DNA of 64,000 nucleotides from Craspedostauros australis. Taxonomy: Eukaryota > Bacillariophyta > Bacillariophyceae > Mastogloiales > Achnanthaceae. The DNA lies in contig JAMXDE010000017.1 of the NCBI GenBank assembly GCA_026770025.1, positions 1,302,001-1,366,000 on the forward strand. The letters are read 5' to 3'. Under the pieces are notes generated by a model. It saw only the letters and a program-made list of their open reading frames with translations. It had not been told where the DNA came from and made no database searches. A program made the translations under genes and the position numbers. Shown here one piece after another: positions 1 to 10,652 of the stretch. Within the stretch, counting starts at the first letter, position 1; every line of letters begins with the position of its first letter.

Positions 1-56
1 CAAAGCCAACGTCAACGCCAACGCCAAATACAACGAACATCCTAGTACATAGCAAC

Positions 57-3000
57 ATGAATGGATACAACAGATCATCATCAAATACATCAACCTCGTC
101 CAAATCATCGCTGGGAGCATCGTCCGCTGCCCGTTTCCAAGGCATCCACTACGATATCACGCCAGCACCACCAGTCCCCACGAATACCCCATCATCTTCC
201 GCCGCTTCCATTCTCACGCATCCAATTTCAAATCAGGAACATCTCTCCGCACAACCACAACCACAAACACATACGCAAGCACACGCAACCACAGCACCAG
301 CTTCATCCAGCATGCCCACCTCAGCGTCAAAGCAGAACGTTGTGCCGCCATTGCACCTCTCCGCAGAAGCAGTGGCTGCCTTGCCACCACCAGGTACGTG
401 CCGACATACACCACGCCAAACTATGCTCTGCTATTACACTCTCAGGTTATGTCGTGTGCTGTGGCATGTTCTGGAATTATACTATTGTCTCCCTGCATTC
501 CTCTCGCTCACCTTCTTTCAACATCACATTCTTCAACCATACGTACCACTCCAATGCTGTACAATGTCAACAGGTCTGTCAGGACCATCGTCAATCGTGT
601 TCAGCCCCAGGCAGCACCTTCCAAATGGAATGTCAAGCCCAAAGAGATACCTTGTCTTCGTCTCCTCTTCGTCCGCTTCATCCTCTTTGGCTGCGGCAGC
701 TGCTGTTGCTTCGGTGGTGCAAAACAAATCTGCCAATGCTGGGAGACGAACAAGGTCCGGTGAGGCCACGCCATCCCGTGGCTCCTCTACTCCCGCCTTG
801 TCACCCTCCAACTACTACTCCCAGCATTTCCAGCAACAACAACAACAACCGCAACAGCACCAACAACAACATCATCAACACCAACATCAACAACAATTCC
901 AACAGCAGTCACAACCACCGCATTCGCAGTCTTTGCCTCACTCACAGAAAGATCAGTACCACATCAGCAACACCCTCATAGGATCATTGCCGGCTTCGTC
1001 CGAACGACAGCTATGTTGTTTGGATCTCGAGACGCAGCACCTCGCACCTCTCCTCAGAATGCCCAGCAAAAGGCGGCACGAAACTGACAACACTTCATCC
1101 TCCTCGGCCTACACCATTGGAAGCAGCGGCAATGCTCGCGGCGCAGCAGCTGCTGGAGGAAGCGCCACTCCAGCCAATGGCAATGGCGGCAGCGACTCCA
1201 TGAGCCTCGAGGAACGATTGCGCAGAGAACGACAGCGCCTTCATTCTTCCGGTGGACTCACGCAGTTCTCGTGGGCATGGCACACCCAGTCCGCTTCCTC
1301 ACAAACGATATCATTATCGTCTTCAGCTTCAGTGTCATTGCCGTCTTCCTCTGCGCAGCAATCGTTACCCGGCTACACGCATCACCTCGGCCGTGCAACC
1401 TCCAAAAACCAAACCCTGCGACTGCTGGTTCCCATACGTGGATCCTTATACGTGCAGGACGGACTCGACTCGCATCTCAAGCTCGTCTACGACAAGCACA
1501 CGCTGGACGTACCGAGACCACCGGCATCGCTGCATTCCTCGTCGGCCACAGCGTCACCTTACATCACATCCAACGCGATGCCATCCACCACCGCCAGCAC
1601 GGGAGCCATCGATCCGCAGCTATCGCCCAGCGCGAACCTCTTTGCATTCTGCGCGATGGGCGAGATATTCGTCGGACCTTGCCACACCTGCCAAAAGGCA
1701 ACGCCCATCACCTTCGGCGCGGATTTGCAACAAAGCATCACGCACGGTCTCGCCGACTTCGTCGCGCAGGAGGAAATGGATCGATACAGAGGATTCTGGT
1801 GGTCTCCGGATTCGCGCGGTATCCTCTTCACCCGGGTGGACGAATCCCAGGTGCCCACCTACAGAATCACGCATCAGGAGACGGCCGATTCCATGCCTGG
1901 TGGCAACAGCAACAGCGGCGTCGCAACGGGCAGCGCCTCCGATCCATCGTCAGCAACCATGTACGAAGATCACAGGTATCCATTTGCTGGCAAGAACAAC
2001 CCCACCGTTCGGTTGGGATACATCCGCGTGGATCAAACCACGATGATGAGCTCCGCCACGGCGCAGCCCAGCGTCACGTACAACCAGCACTACCACATCC
2101 ACCAACCGCAATCCTCGACCAACTTCAATGCGCTTGCGCTCGAGGTTGCCAAGGAAAACTGGAACAACGTGCAGTGGTTCGATCCACCGCGCGAAGCCAG
2201 CGAATACCTGGCACGTGTCACATGGCTGCCAGATGGATCCGTCTGTGCGCAGTGGCAAAACAGAAGGCAGAACTGCTTGGTCCTGCAACGCATCGACATC
2301 CCGACGTACCAAAGATCGCACAGATCCTCGTCCTCGTCGTCACCGCCCATCCCGCGCACGCTGCTTGTGGAACGCACCAATGTCTGGATCAACCTGCATC
2401 ACATGACGCACGTCCTCGAACGACCGATCCATCCAGACGAATGCGACCAGGGCATCTTGGAGAAGTGCCTGCGCATCAATCCCCTGCCCAAACCCTTGCC
2501 GGAGGGGAGCTTCTCTTTCTTGTTCGCGTCCGAGAGGACGGGACACTGCCACCTGTATCTCTACACGTACGTACCGGGTCGGAACAGCGAGCAAGCCATG
2601 CTCATTCGGACCGTGACGAGCGGAAATTGGATGGTGGAAAGCATCGCCGGAGTTGATCTGGCAAAGAACGTCGTTTACGTCTCCGGAACGTACGACTCCG
2701 TGTTGGAACGTCACCTGTACGCGGTCCCATTGCTGACTGCGAATCCTCAAATGTTCCAGAGCCTGCGTGGTGATCGATCGTCGACCCGTGACGGTGCCAC
2801 AACCACCGCGAACAATTCTGGATCGTCACGTAGTGCCTCCAGGTCGCGGTCCGCTTCATCCTCTTCTCATCACGACAACGTTAGCAGCAGCAGTAGCAGC
2901 AGCAACATCAGCAGTAATGGCAGCAGGAACCATGGCATCCGTGGGCAGAGAAGCACGTCGCAACGGGACTATGACGGCGATCAGGTGATGGATACGTCGT

Positions 3001-4556
3001 CAACAACTTCCTCGTCGCTGCCGTTGTCATTGTCGTCTACAATATCCATCCGAGCATCCGGCCATCGCAATGAGACAACATCCTCCAGCAGCGGCAACAG
3101 CGGAAGTGGTAGTAGCGGGAATGGAGTCCGACGTGGTCTGAAGCACGTCATAAACGCGCTGAGCGGCAAATCATCGTCGTCCAACTCGCATGATCGCAAA
3201 TCATCGCTGTCCTCATCAAAGACCGATCGGAACAGCAACGGCAACAGCAAAGCGTCCAGCGCATACAGCAACGCGCAAGATACGACCCCGTCCAAACCTG
3301 TCCGGCTGACTGCGATGAGCGGTATGCACAGCGTCGTCATGGATCCGGACTGCACCATGTTCGTTGACACATCATCCGATCTGGGCCGTCCAACATCCGT
3401 CAAGATCTACAGCCTACCCCCCACCGGTATCTTCGTCCGCAACGGTACCTATACGGACTTGACGTTCGCGGCATCAGCATATCCCGGTTCCTCATCGCTT
3501 GGAGCAGTGCAGGGTTTTACGGGATCTGCAGCGGCGGCAGCGGCGACAACAACAGCAGACGGAGGCGTTGGCGTTGGTATTGGCAGTTCCAGCAGCAACG
3601 CATCCGATTGGACGAACAGCACATCGTCGAGACAGAGCAGCGACAGACCCATGTCAGGTTCTGGGAATGCCAAGACGGCACATTTGCTGCGAGTCCCGCA
3701 GTACAACGTGCTGTACGACGCCATCCAGGACGACTATTCCATAGATCGATCGGATCCCACCATGTCCAACCATCTGCCGCAACCGGAGCTTCTGGAGTTT
3801 CCAACATCTGACGGGGCCGAGACCTTGCACGCAGCGTTGTACCGTCCTGACCCCAGAATCCACGGACCTGGGCCGTATCCCCTGATCTGCGCAGTCTACG
3901 GTGGTCCGCACGTGCAACGCGTGAACCGATCCTGGAGTCAGTGCGCCGACATGAGAGCGCAGCGACTTCGCAGCATGGGATTTTGCGTCGTGAAGTGCGA
4001 CAACCGCGGCAGTAGCCGTCGCGGGTTGGCATTCGAGTCTGCGATTTCCCATCGGCTGGGCCGTTTGGAGGTGCTGGATCAGGTTGCGGTGGTGCGTCAG
4101 CTGTCCGCGCGCGGCATCGTGGATTCCGCGCGTGTCGGCATCTACGGCTGGTCGTACGGTGGATACCTGAGCGCCATGTGCCTGTGCCGGGCGCCCGACA
4201 TCTTCCACGTCGCCGTTGCAGGAGCCCCCGTGACGTCGTGGGATGGGTACGACACGCACTACACGGAACGGTACATGGGTCTGCCGACCGAGAATCCCAA
4301 CGGATACCGCGAATCCGCCGTGTTCGACCACGTCCCTAACATGCGCGGCAAGCTGCTGCTCGTGCACGGTCTGATCGATGAGAACGTGCACTTCCGTCAT
4401 TCCGCCCGGCTCGTGAATCGCCTGATCGCGGCCGGCAAGGACTACGATCTACTGCTGTTCCCGGATGAACGGCATTCGCCGCGTCGATTGCGCGATCGCA
4501 TTTATATGGAGCAGCGCATCTCAGATTACTTCGTGCGACATCTTGGCACTGCTTGA
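57..4556 (+). CDS. DPP8/9-like dipeptidyl peptidase (peptidase family S9B)
   Basis: Likely serine aminodipeptidase that removes N-terminal X-Pro or X-Ala dipeptides. The C-terminal alpha/beta-hydrolase has the full triad (unspliced numbering): Ser1366 in GWSYGG, Asp1441 in LIDENVHF, His1473 in DERHSPR. The preceding beta-propeller carries the double-Glu motif QEEMDRY (Glu572-Glu573) typical of DPP4/8/9. There is no signal peptide, which fits a cytosolic DPP8/9 type. The N-terminal 110 residues are Ser/Pro/Gln-rich, a poly-Gln tract is coded near 830-905, and a Ser-rich insertion of about 170 residues (about 905-1075) interrupts the propeller. An intron at 394-573 (CAG|GTACGTG ... CAACAG|GT, 180 bp, phase 1) can be read through in frame; removing it gives a 1439-aa protein joined as PPPG-LSGPSSIVFSP. 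The frame stays open to the left edge, so the true start may lie outside the window. Family assignment is firm; the N terminus is uncertain. Confidence 0.88.
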   Translation: MNGYNRSSSNTSTSSKSSLGASSAARFQGIHYDITPAPPVPTNTPSSSAASILTHPISNQEHLSAQPQPQTHTQAHATTAPASSSMPTSASKQNVVPPLHLSAEAVAALPPPGTCRHTPRQTMLCYYTLRLCRVLWHVLELYYCLPAFLSLTFFQHHILQPYVPLQCCTMSTGLSGPSSIVFSPRQHLPNGMSSPKRYLVFVSSSSASSSLAAAAAVASVVQNKSANAGRRTRSGEATPSRGSSTPALSPSNYYSQHFQQQQQQPQQHQQQHHQHQHQQQFQQQSQPPHSQSLPHSQKDQYHISNTLIGSLPASSERQLCCLDLETQHLAPLLRMPSKRRHETDNTSSSSAYTIGSSGNARGAAAAGGSATPANGNGGSDSMSLEERLRRERQRLHSSGGLTQFSWAWHTQSASSQTISLSSSASVSLPSSSAQQSLPGYTHHLGRATSKNQTLRLLVPIRGSLYVQDGLDSHLKLVYDKHTLDVPRPPASLHSSSATASPYITSNAMPSTTASTGAIDPQLSPSANLFAFCAMGEIFVGPCHTCQKATPITFGADLQQSITHGLADFVAQEEMDRYRGFWWSPDSRGILFTRVDESQVPTYRITHQETADSMPGGNSNSGVATGSASDPSSATMYEDHRYPFAGKNNPTVRLGYIRVDQTTMMSSATAQPSVTYNQHYHIHQPQSSTNFNALALEVAKENWNNVQWFDPPREASEYLARVTWLPDGSVCAQWQNRRQNCLVLQRIDIPTYQRSHRSSSSSSPPIPRTLLVERTNVWINLHHMTHVLERPIHPDECDQGILEKCLRINPLPKPLPEGSFSFLFASERTGHCHLYLYTYVPGRNSEQAMLIRTVTSGNWMVESIAGVDLAKNVVYVSGTYDSVLERHLYAVPLLTANPQMFQSLRGDRSSTRDGATTTANNSGSSRSASRSRSASSSSHHDNVSSSSSSSNISSNGSRNHGIRGQRSTSQRDYDGDQVMDTSSTTSSSLPLSLSSTISIRASGHRNETTSSSSGNSGSGSSGNGVRRGLKHVINALSGKSSSSNSHDRKSSLSSSKTDRNSNGNSKASSAYSNAQDTTPSKPVRLTAMSGMHSVVMDPDCTMFVDTSSDLGRPTSVKIYSLPPTGIFVRNGTYTDLTFAASAYPGSSSLGAVQGFTGSAAAAAATTTADGGVGVGIGSSSSNASDWTNSTSSRQSSDRPMSGSGNAKTAHLLRVPQYNVLYDAIQDDYSIDRSDPTMSNHLPQPELLEFPTSDGAETLHAALYRPDPRIHGPGPYPLICAVYGGPHVQRVNRSWSQCADMRAQRLRSMGFCVVKCDNRGSSRRGLAFESAISHRLGRLEVLDQVAVVRQLSARGIVDSARVGIYGWSYGGYLSAMCLCRAPDIFHVAVAGAPVTSWDGYDTHYTERYMGLPTENPNGYRESAVFDHVPNMRGKLLLVHGLIDENVHFRHSARLVNRLIAAGKDYDLLLFPDERHSPRRLRDRIYMEQRISDYFVRHLGTA

Positions 4557-5289
4557 TGCTGCCAAAGAGCGCCGACTAAACATAACACTCCGCAATGAAA
4601 GGAGATGAAAGTGATTTCATCGCAGTACGGGCAGGAGAAAAAGAATAGAGCATGGTATTGTAATCGATCTGTCAATCGCATCATTCGTGGCATGATGGAG
4701 CTTTGGATCGCTTTCATGCAAGGTACACGCGATTACACCTTTGAATGGGCGCTTGGATGTACCAGCAATGCAAGCACAGCAACGCGGAAGGGGTTCATCG
4801 TGCGAGTACTGAATGAAGCGAAGTCGCACAACCCAACATACGTATTGTATGTACGTTCCGAAGATTACACCAAGCTGTTTGCACAGAACATTGTATAGTA
4901 CATTGTATAGCACATTGTGTCGTATCAGTACGGTACCATGCAAGCAAGATAAATTCAATTCGATTCGTCAATCGCGCTCTTCCGTGAATTCGCACGAGTA
5001 TGTATGAGTATGATATAATATCATGCCAACAGGGAGACCATGGAGAGTATTGAGATGTGTAGGTCTGATACTTTGTTGCGGTTGGTTAACGGTATGAGCG
5101 CGTTGTCTGCGCTCCTGCTTGATTGATGCATGCAATTGCTTGCAGCATCGCACACAGTCATCGGGTAATCTGTTTGACCTATTGTACATATCCGACCCAT
5201 TCGTGTGTATGTCTGTACGAGTCTGGTATGGTATGAGGCATTGCGTCGTACGGTACGTTGCATTGAGGCGATTATAATGGCCGTCGGAT
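4557..5289. other. intergenic region between converging genes, no gene seen
   Basis: About 730 bp between the peptidase stop and the stop of the minus-strand COPI-associated gene, so both 3' UTRs lie here. The only pattern is a short imperfect repeat of a TTGTATAG-like unit near 4890-4925. The small open frames here have no recognisable domain. Confidence 0.6.
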
Positions 5290-6354
5290 CTAAACACCGG
5301 TGCTCATGGAGGTTGCGTTGTTGTTGTTGTTGGTGCCCCCGCCCATGACCTGGTTGACTGCCTGACGACGGACCTCCTTGGAGATGCGCGCCTCGATGCG
5401 CTTGTCCTCCTCCTGGGCGATGCGTTCCCTCATCTTTCGGTAGGCCGGATACCTGCAGAGGACGTATGTGTTGAAGAGGGCGACACCGACGAAGGCGATG
5501 GCCACGATTTGTCCGTAGACCTTCTCGTAGGACCAGCAGACGCTGGCCAGGATGAGGTAGAAGATGAAGCGCCACATGGAGTTGAAGAGGAATCCGAAGT
5601 TGACGGCGATCATGACGCGCAGGAACTTGAGCTGGGTCTCCAAGCAGCAGATGAGGAGGCCTCCTAATGTGGCGTAAACTGCCACCACGAATGATGAGAT
5701 GGGTGGGAAGGATATCATACGAACGATCTGCGAGCGTCCGTGCGTACATGTGTGTGTGTGTGTATATATGTGCACGCACATGTATGGGAGAGCGATAGAG
5801 AGAACGGGGTTGCCAAGAGTATATTTGATGGAAACGTGTGGTGGAAAGCGGATGAGAGAAGATACCACCAATAGGATAAAATACAATGGGATAGATCATT
5901 GAAGAAAGACTGCCATCGATGCATGCAAGCGGAGCAGAGTCCTCTAAGGATGTTTACAATCGTCATGACCACCACAAAGAATGAATCACTGGACAAGGCG
6001 ACAATCACAATCACAAACGCCTGCGCGTGTTCATAACAGCAGGAAAGCGTTCGGTTTCTCCACTCTCCTGAGGGTGGCGTGGACTCTATTAAGTGCACGA
6101 CTATGGACCGAACAGAAACCACGTACCGAAATGGCAATGACGGCCGCCGCCAAGGCCATGTTGGTGAGCCTCATCATGAGGATGACCTGCGGCAGATCGC
6201 GCTCATCTTGCGCAGAGACGACAGTTGCCGCCTTGGTGTTGTTGTCCGAGGTTGCGGCTTGCGTTGCAGGCGCCGCTGCTGCTGCTGGAGTTGTTGCCGC
6301 AGCTGGAGGCGCATCGTTGCTGTCGGACAGCCATGTCGGAGCGTCGGAGGCCAT
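5290..6354 (-). CDS. COPI-associated / TVP15-like Golgi membrane protein (2 exons)
   Basis: Small four-TM protein matching the COPI-associated (TVP15-like) family, found in Golgi and vesicle membranes. Exon 1 is 6127-6354 and codes for an Ala/Thr-rich cytosolic head plus TM1 (MRLTNMALAAAVIAIS). The donor GTACGT follows at 6126, phase 0. Exon 2 is 5290-5727, after acceptor CGCAG at 5728, starting IVRMISFPP and coding for TM2 (FVVAVYATLGGLLICC), TM3 and TM4, then a charged tail with RMRERIAQEEDKR and an Asn run. The product is 221 aa. The 399-bp intron 5728-6126 contains a (TG)n tract. Both splice sites are in phase 0, and joining them restores the TM1-TM2 hairpin of the family. The role in Golgi membrane traffic comes from the family, not from anything specific in this sequence. 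Confidence 0.82.
5749..5770. repeat. (TG)n microsatellite inside an intron
   Basis: A run of TG dinucleotides followed by TATATATGTGCACGCACATG. It lies inside the intron of the COPI-associated gene, just upstream (in gene sense) of the acceptor. Confidence 0.8.
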
Positions 6355-7143
6355 CTTGGGGGATCTGTTTTTGGCGCGCTTGGTTCTGATTAGAGTTTAT
6401 GCCCTCTTGTTATTCAACGAAGAGCAGGGCAGAGCAGAGTTGAGTGTAGTCTCCTTTCTTGTTGACCAAGCCAGCTTCGTGATTCGATCGTGTTTGTTGC
6501 TGTTGCTGTTGTCGTCTTGTGGAAGTCACTTGTGAAAGTCACTTGTGTGCGCAGATTGGAGCGCAACTGCGAGAGTGAGGATACCGACAAACAAGAGGCG
6601 GTTGGAGATTGGCGCCAACGTGATTGTGCACAGAGAATGGTTGTCTCCACGATGCTCGTTGTTATTTGCTGACCGTTGGTTGTGGTACTCCGTCACCCCA
6701 CAGCGATCATTCCATACGGTTCTCATGGCCAAAACACGATGCCGCAGCACGATCAAAATCGCTGCTCGTTGTGCATGCGTTGGGTTCACGCTTCTCGCTG
6801 ATGTTCTTCATGTAGAGATGACGTTAAATAACGGTTAATGCGAAACCACCATATTCGTGATCCAGAAAGTATTCGTGACTCATGAAGCGTTCCTTCTCAT
6901 TCTGCGACGCGTGTTGCTCTTGACCTGGACGGCCATACTACGCACGCTTTTAGCATAGCCATGGCACTAGTACATCCCAGTATTGGGCAAGTAGCTCGTC
7001 GGTACACAGAATGGAGCCATATAATTTGAATGAGAGTACATTTTATGTACGTATTACATGATAGGGATGGAGCAGCTGGAATTGTGCTATCAACGCTGGT
7101 CGTGTCGAAGGAGGAAGTACCAGCCCGGCGCGACCACCCCAAA
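6355..7143. other. upstream region of the COPI-associated gene, no gene seen
   Basis: About 790 bp between the start of the COPI-associated gene and the stop of the MFS gene, both on the minus strand. It should hold the 5' UTR and promoter of the former and the 3' UTR of the latter. No conserved open frame, RNA or repeat was recognised. Confidence 0.5.
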
Positions 7144-8865
7144 TCATGCAACCTCCGGGAGATCCAGGAGCTTGGCTTGTTCCCCCGAGATCGATGGCGT
7201 GCCGCTCTCCTCCTTTTTTAGCGCAGCAGCAGCCTCGTTCGCCCGCTGCTCCTGATCGAGCTTGAGGGCATCCGGATGCGCGCCGCCGCGTCCCGAGATG
7301 TGGTAACACGACCAGAAGGCCGTCAGGAAGAACGACATGCCCGCCAGGATCGTGCTCATCACCTTGATGGTGAAGAACTCGGGATCCAGATCCATGATGT
7401 ACCCGCACAGGTAGGCCGACGTGGCCTTGGACAGCAATGACGAACCGTACATCACACCCATCACACGCCCCAGCATGGTGGGCTTCGTGAAGCGCTGCAG
7501 CATCATGTTCGAATCGGCGTAGATGGTCGCCGTCCCCACCACTCGGACGACGGCGAAGATGCACTGCACCCAGAAGGCATCGAACAGCACCCACCCGCCG
7601 ATGCCGATACCCATCAGCCCGAATGAGGCGATGCAAGCGAGCTGGATCGTCCAGGGACGGTCCATTCCCGTGAACAGCTCGAATAGGATGGGGCCGACGA
7701 GACCACCGCAACCGACGCAAGCGAAGATGAGGCCCAGCCGCTGGGAGGCATTGGCGGTTGGGTCCTCTTCGGATATTGCGACGTTGACGATGTCGACGGC
7801 ACCGTACACCAGGCATGCCGACGGCTTCATGAAGACCAGCAGACCGAAGTAAGAATTGTAAAGATAGTTCATGCATTCCAGCGCCATGGCGATGGGTGCC
7901 TTTTCTGCAGCCGCGGAGGCGGAATCTTCCGATTGCTTCCCGCTGCTGACAATGACATCGCCATCGCCATCGACGTCGTTGTGGCTTCCGCCATTCAGCA
8001 GAGCCTTTTTGCTCTCATCGTCGTCGTAGACCTCGCTGGCTTTGAAGTTGCCTGGAATGCAGAGAAGCAGGCAGGCGCTGGAAAGGTAGGTGAAACTATC
8101 AAGGAGGAAGCAGACGTTGCTCCCGAAGGTCCCGGCCACGTAACCACCGAACGCCGATCCGAACGACATTGTCATCGACCAGGATACCTCAGAGATGACG
8201 TTGGCCTTTTGCAAGTGCTCCCCCTTGGCCGGGATGAGCATGGGGAGGAGGCTCCACCAGCAGGGCGCGTACAATCCCGCGATGCTGTTCTGCAGGAACG
8301 TGACGGCGTACAGCATGCCGACGGATTCCATGCGGTACGCCGCTATGAAGAGCAGCGCCGTGAGCGCACCGCAGGCATCCAGCAGAACCATGAGCTTGCG
8401 ACGATCGACGAGGTCGGCCAAGGTTCCACCCAGGCTCGAGAACAGGACGCTGGGGATGAAGCGGATGAGAATGAGGTAGGAGATGGCGGTGCGAGATTGG
8501 TGATTTAGCCTCTCCTCGATGAAGGTGATGGAGGCCACGTACGTCAACCATTCGCCGACCATGGTGATCATGTAACTCGCCATGAAGATCCGATAGCTCC
8601 TATTTTGCCTCAAGAAATCCCAGTACGAGACTGACTTCGATGGGCCAGTTGGCGGCTGTTTCATCCCATCAGCACCATTGGCAGATGCATGAGTGGCTCC
8701 GTTCGCACCATTGGCAGATGCGATGGACCCATAGTCGAAGCTGTTGCTGTTGCTATTACTGTTGGAACCGCTTCTGTTGGGATCGCTGTGAAGATTCCCG
8801 CTCACATCTGTATTCCCATTTGCGGACGGGCCAGCCTCCTCATTCAACACGGACTTGGGCGCCAT
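7144..8865 (-). CDS. MFS transporter, EntS/MFS_3-like exporter
   Basis: Uninterrupted 573-aa major facilitator protein. The first 75 residues are Asn/Ser/Gly-rich and cytosolic. TM1 follows YWDFLRQNRSYRIF, an opening typical of the MFS_3 (enterobactin exporter-like) subgroup. The loop between TM2 and TM3 has the MFS motif A-like GGTLADLVDRRK. A charged loop with DDDESKK and DGDGD separates the N- and C-terminal six-helix bundles, and the C-terminal tail is cytosolic (EQAKLLDLPEVA). The substrate cannot be read from sequence; relatives export siderophores, drugs or other small molecules by proton antiport. The ATG at 8865 is the first in frame and is followed by a plausible cytosolic head. No intron is needed. 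The flanking gene suggests no pathway. Confidence 0.87.
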   Translation of the reverse strand: MAPKSVLNEEAGPSANGNTDVSGNLHSDPNRSGSNSNSNSNSFDYGSIASANGANGATHASANGADGMKQPPTGPSKSVSYWDFLRQNRSYRIFMASYMITMVGEWLTYVASITFIEERLNHQSRTAISYLILIRFIPSVLFSSLGGTLADLVDRRKLMVLLDACGALTALLFIAAYRMESVGMLYAVTFLQNSIAGLYAPCWWSLLPMLIPAKGEHLQKANVISEVSWSMTMSFGSAFGGYVAGTFGSNVCFLLDSFTYLSSACLLLCIPGNFKASEVYDDDESKKALLNGGSHNDVDGDGDVIVSSGKQSEDSASAAAEKAPIAMALECMNYLYNSYFGLLVFMKPSACLVYGAVDIVNVAISEEDPTANASQRLGLIFACVGCGGLVGPILFELFTGMDRPWTIQLACIASFGLMGIGIGGWVLFDAFWVQCIFAVVRVVGTATIYADSNMMLQRFTKPTMLGRVMGVMYGSSLLSKATSAYLCGYIMDLDPEFFTIKVMSTILAGMSFFLTAFWSCYHISGRGGAHPDALKLDQEQRANEAAAALKKEESGTPSISGEQAKLLDLPEVA

Positions 8866-8900
8866 GTTGGCACAGCGTGCCAGTGTATTCTATTATAGAA

Positions 8901-8930
8901 TATGATATAATATGATATAATATGATATAA
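8901..8930. repeat. three tandem TATGATATAA decamers
   Basis: Three exact copies of a 10-bp AT-rich unit about 40-65 bp upstream of the MFS start codon, followed by a degenerate copy. It may sit in the 5' UTR or core promoter; no function is shown. Confidence 0.75.
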
Positions 8931-9151
8931 TAGTATAATACTCTGGCACGAGTAGTGAAATGAAATAGAGTGTTGGTCGAGTGGTTCTTTTGATGCCGAG
9001 GTACCGATGGACGCCGTGTCTTGTTGCGAGCAGAGACATGAACAAGGATCAATGAGAAAGTGGAAGTCGAAATGGGAGGAATTGGTGGGACATTTGCGGT
9101 CACGGATGGAACACGCACACGGTGCAAGTTGTGGTGTTGTGGTTGCCATCG

Positions 9152-9174
9152 CATCACATCACATCACATCACAT
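9152..9174. repeat. (CATCA)n pentanucleotide repeat
   Basis: About four and a half copies of CATCA. The same motif recurs near 60105-60130, just upstream of the copia gag start. Confidence 0.8.
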
Positions 9175-9391
9175 TGCTCCAACCCATGTCACATCAAACG
9201 GGATGAAGGAGAACCGAATCTGGGACACCCAACAAATTGTCCATTTCATGAGTTTTTCTCTGTCAACTACTCATTACGGGACTCGATAATGGAGGAATAC
9301 TGCTGAGAAATTGTTCTCGAATGGAAAAATAGATATTGTTGCTTCTTTGCAATTGTCATCTGAGATCCGAAATTGTGCCTGAAAATGAGTT

Positions 9392-9535
9392 GGACAATGG
9401 CAGACAATGTCAGACAAAATTTGACCGAATTAGACAAAATGAGACAAAGTGAGACAAAACCAGACAGAATCAGAAAGCGTCAGACAAAGTCAGACAGAAG
9501 TAGACAAAATCAGACAAAGCCGGACAAAGCGAGAC
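9392..9535 (+). repeat. left subterminal array of AGACAAA units
   Basis: Roughly fourteen imperfect copies of a 10-11-bp unit with core AGACAAA(A/G)(T/C). The array is the inverted counterpart of the one at 11572-11710. Confidence 0.75.
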
Positions 9536-10581
9536 TCAGGTTGATGACGGAAATTAGAGTGGGCGATGGATCAGTTGCTCTCTCCAGACTATGGACCTGC
9601 GACTTCGCTCTGATATGAGTGATATTGTATTACAAATAGCAATTCCCACAGTACAATAGAACCTCATCGAGATATTTTTGGAGGGGCAACATGCGAATTT
9701 CCCCCCTCGGAAATTGAGACACAATTGAGTTTCACGTTGCAGTCCCAGCAATCGACCTTCCACATGTCAAAATGAAATAAACGCCCAATCATATCTCTTC
9801 ATGTACAATAGCGTTTCGTCATATTTGTCATACTGATGATGGATGCATTGGCATGCTAGCAAAGAAGAAGCTAGCATTCTAGTGTGAAGGATACATGGAG
9901 CGATAGAGAGTGAAAGCAATATTGGATATGCCTACAAACTTCATCTGTGATATTTGCGTGCAATTAGCAGCAACTCCCTTCATAGTCCAGCCAAGGAAGC
10001 TTTGCTCATTGCCCATATCATCCGATGCATCATACATGGTGTGTTCCTGGATTCTCTGAGGATCGATGCCCTCTGATATGACCAGGAACTTGGACCAACA
10101 CGCATTTTGCATCCTTTGGAGCTCCTGATTGCCATAGCGGACGTAATTGGTGGCCTCCAACCAACTTAATGTAGCATAGCAATAGTTCTGTGTAGACTGC
10201 ATGAGGAGCTTCTATTGGACAGCAAACTGCTGATCCATCTCCATGATATGGTGATCAAGAAGTCTCTGCCATCGATATTGGCAAGAGAGACTTGAACAAG
10301 CCAGGAAGTAGCAGGGACGAAATGCTTGCGCCTCTGTTATTGGACTTCTGGTAGTGGCAAAGTTGCGACAGAAGAGATGGCAACAAAAATCTCACAATAC
10401 TAGGCTATGAAGAGGAGAAAGAGAGATATGCATTGCATGCAACTCAGGACACACCCATTAATGATCCTACCATCATTTTTGTCTCAACATGTGATGCGAT
10501 AACATGCAACAGAGCATCCAGACCAGAGCAGTCTTGAAAGAGCACTACCGTAAAAATCACAAGGGGAAAGCAAAAGCAAAG

Positions 10582-10652
10582 TACCATGCCAGGAGTCGAA
10601 CTCGGAACCTCAGTGAGAATTACTGGCGCTCTACCATTGAGCTACAAGCGTT
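10582..10652 (-). ncRNA. tRNA-like sequence (tRNA pseudogene or SINE head)
   Basis: On the minus strand an A-box-like TAGCTCAATGGTAGAGC (10645 downward) is followed by an anticodon-arm-like stem (CCAGT / ACTG around AATTCTC) and a B-box-like GAGTTCGACTCC (10605-10594). D-arm, anticodon-arm and T-loop spacing match a tRNA. The 7-bp acceptor stem does not pair, the T stem has an A-C mismatch, and base 33 of the anticodon loop is not T. These defects argue against a working tRNA and for a tRNA-derived SINE or a pseudogene with intact pol III boxes. T-rich tracts follow downstream on the same strand. It lies inside the inverted-end element. Confidence 0.45.

Noticed and set aside
4605..4898. 97-codon plus-strand open frame after the peptidase gene
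   Set aside because: No domain, lies in the expected 3' UTR, and is overlapped by similar chance frames on the other strand.
9392..9535. CRISPR-like array of short repeats
   Set aside because: Units are about 10 bp, tandem and degenerate with no spacers, and are mirrored at the other end of a transposon-like element.
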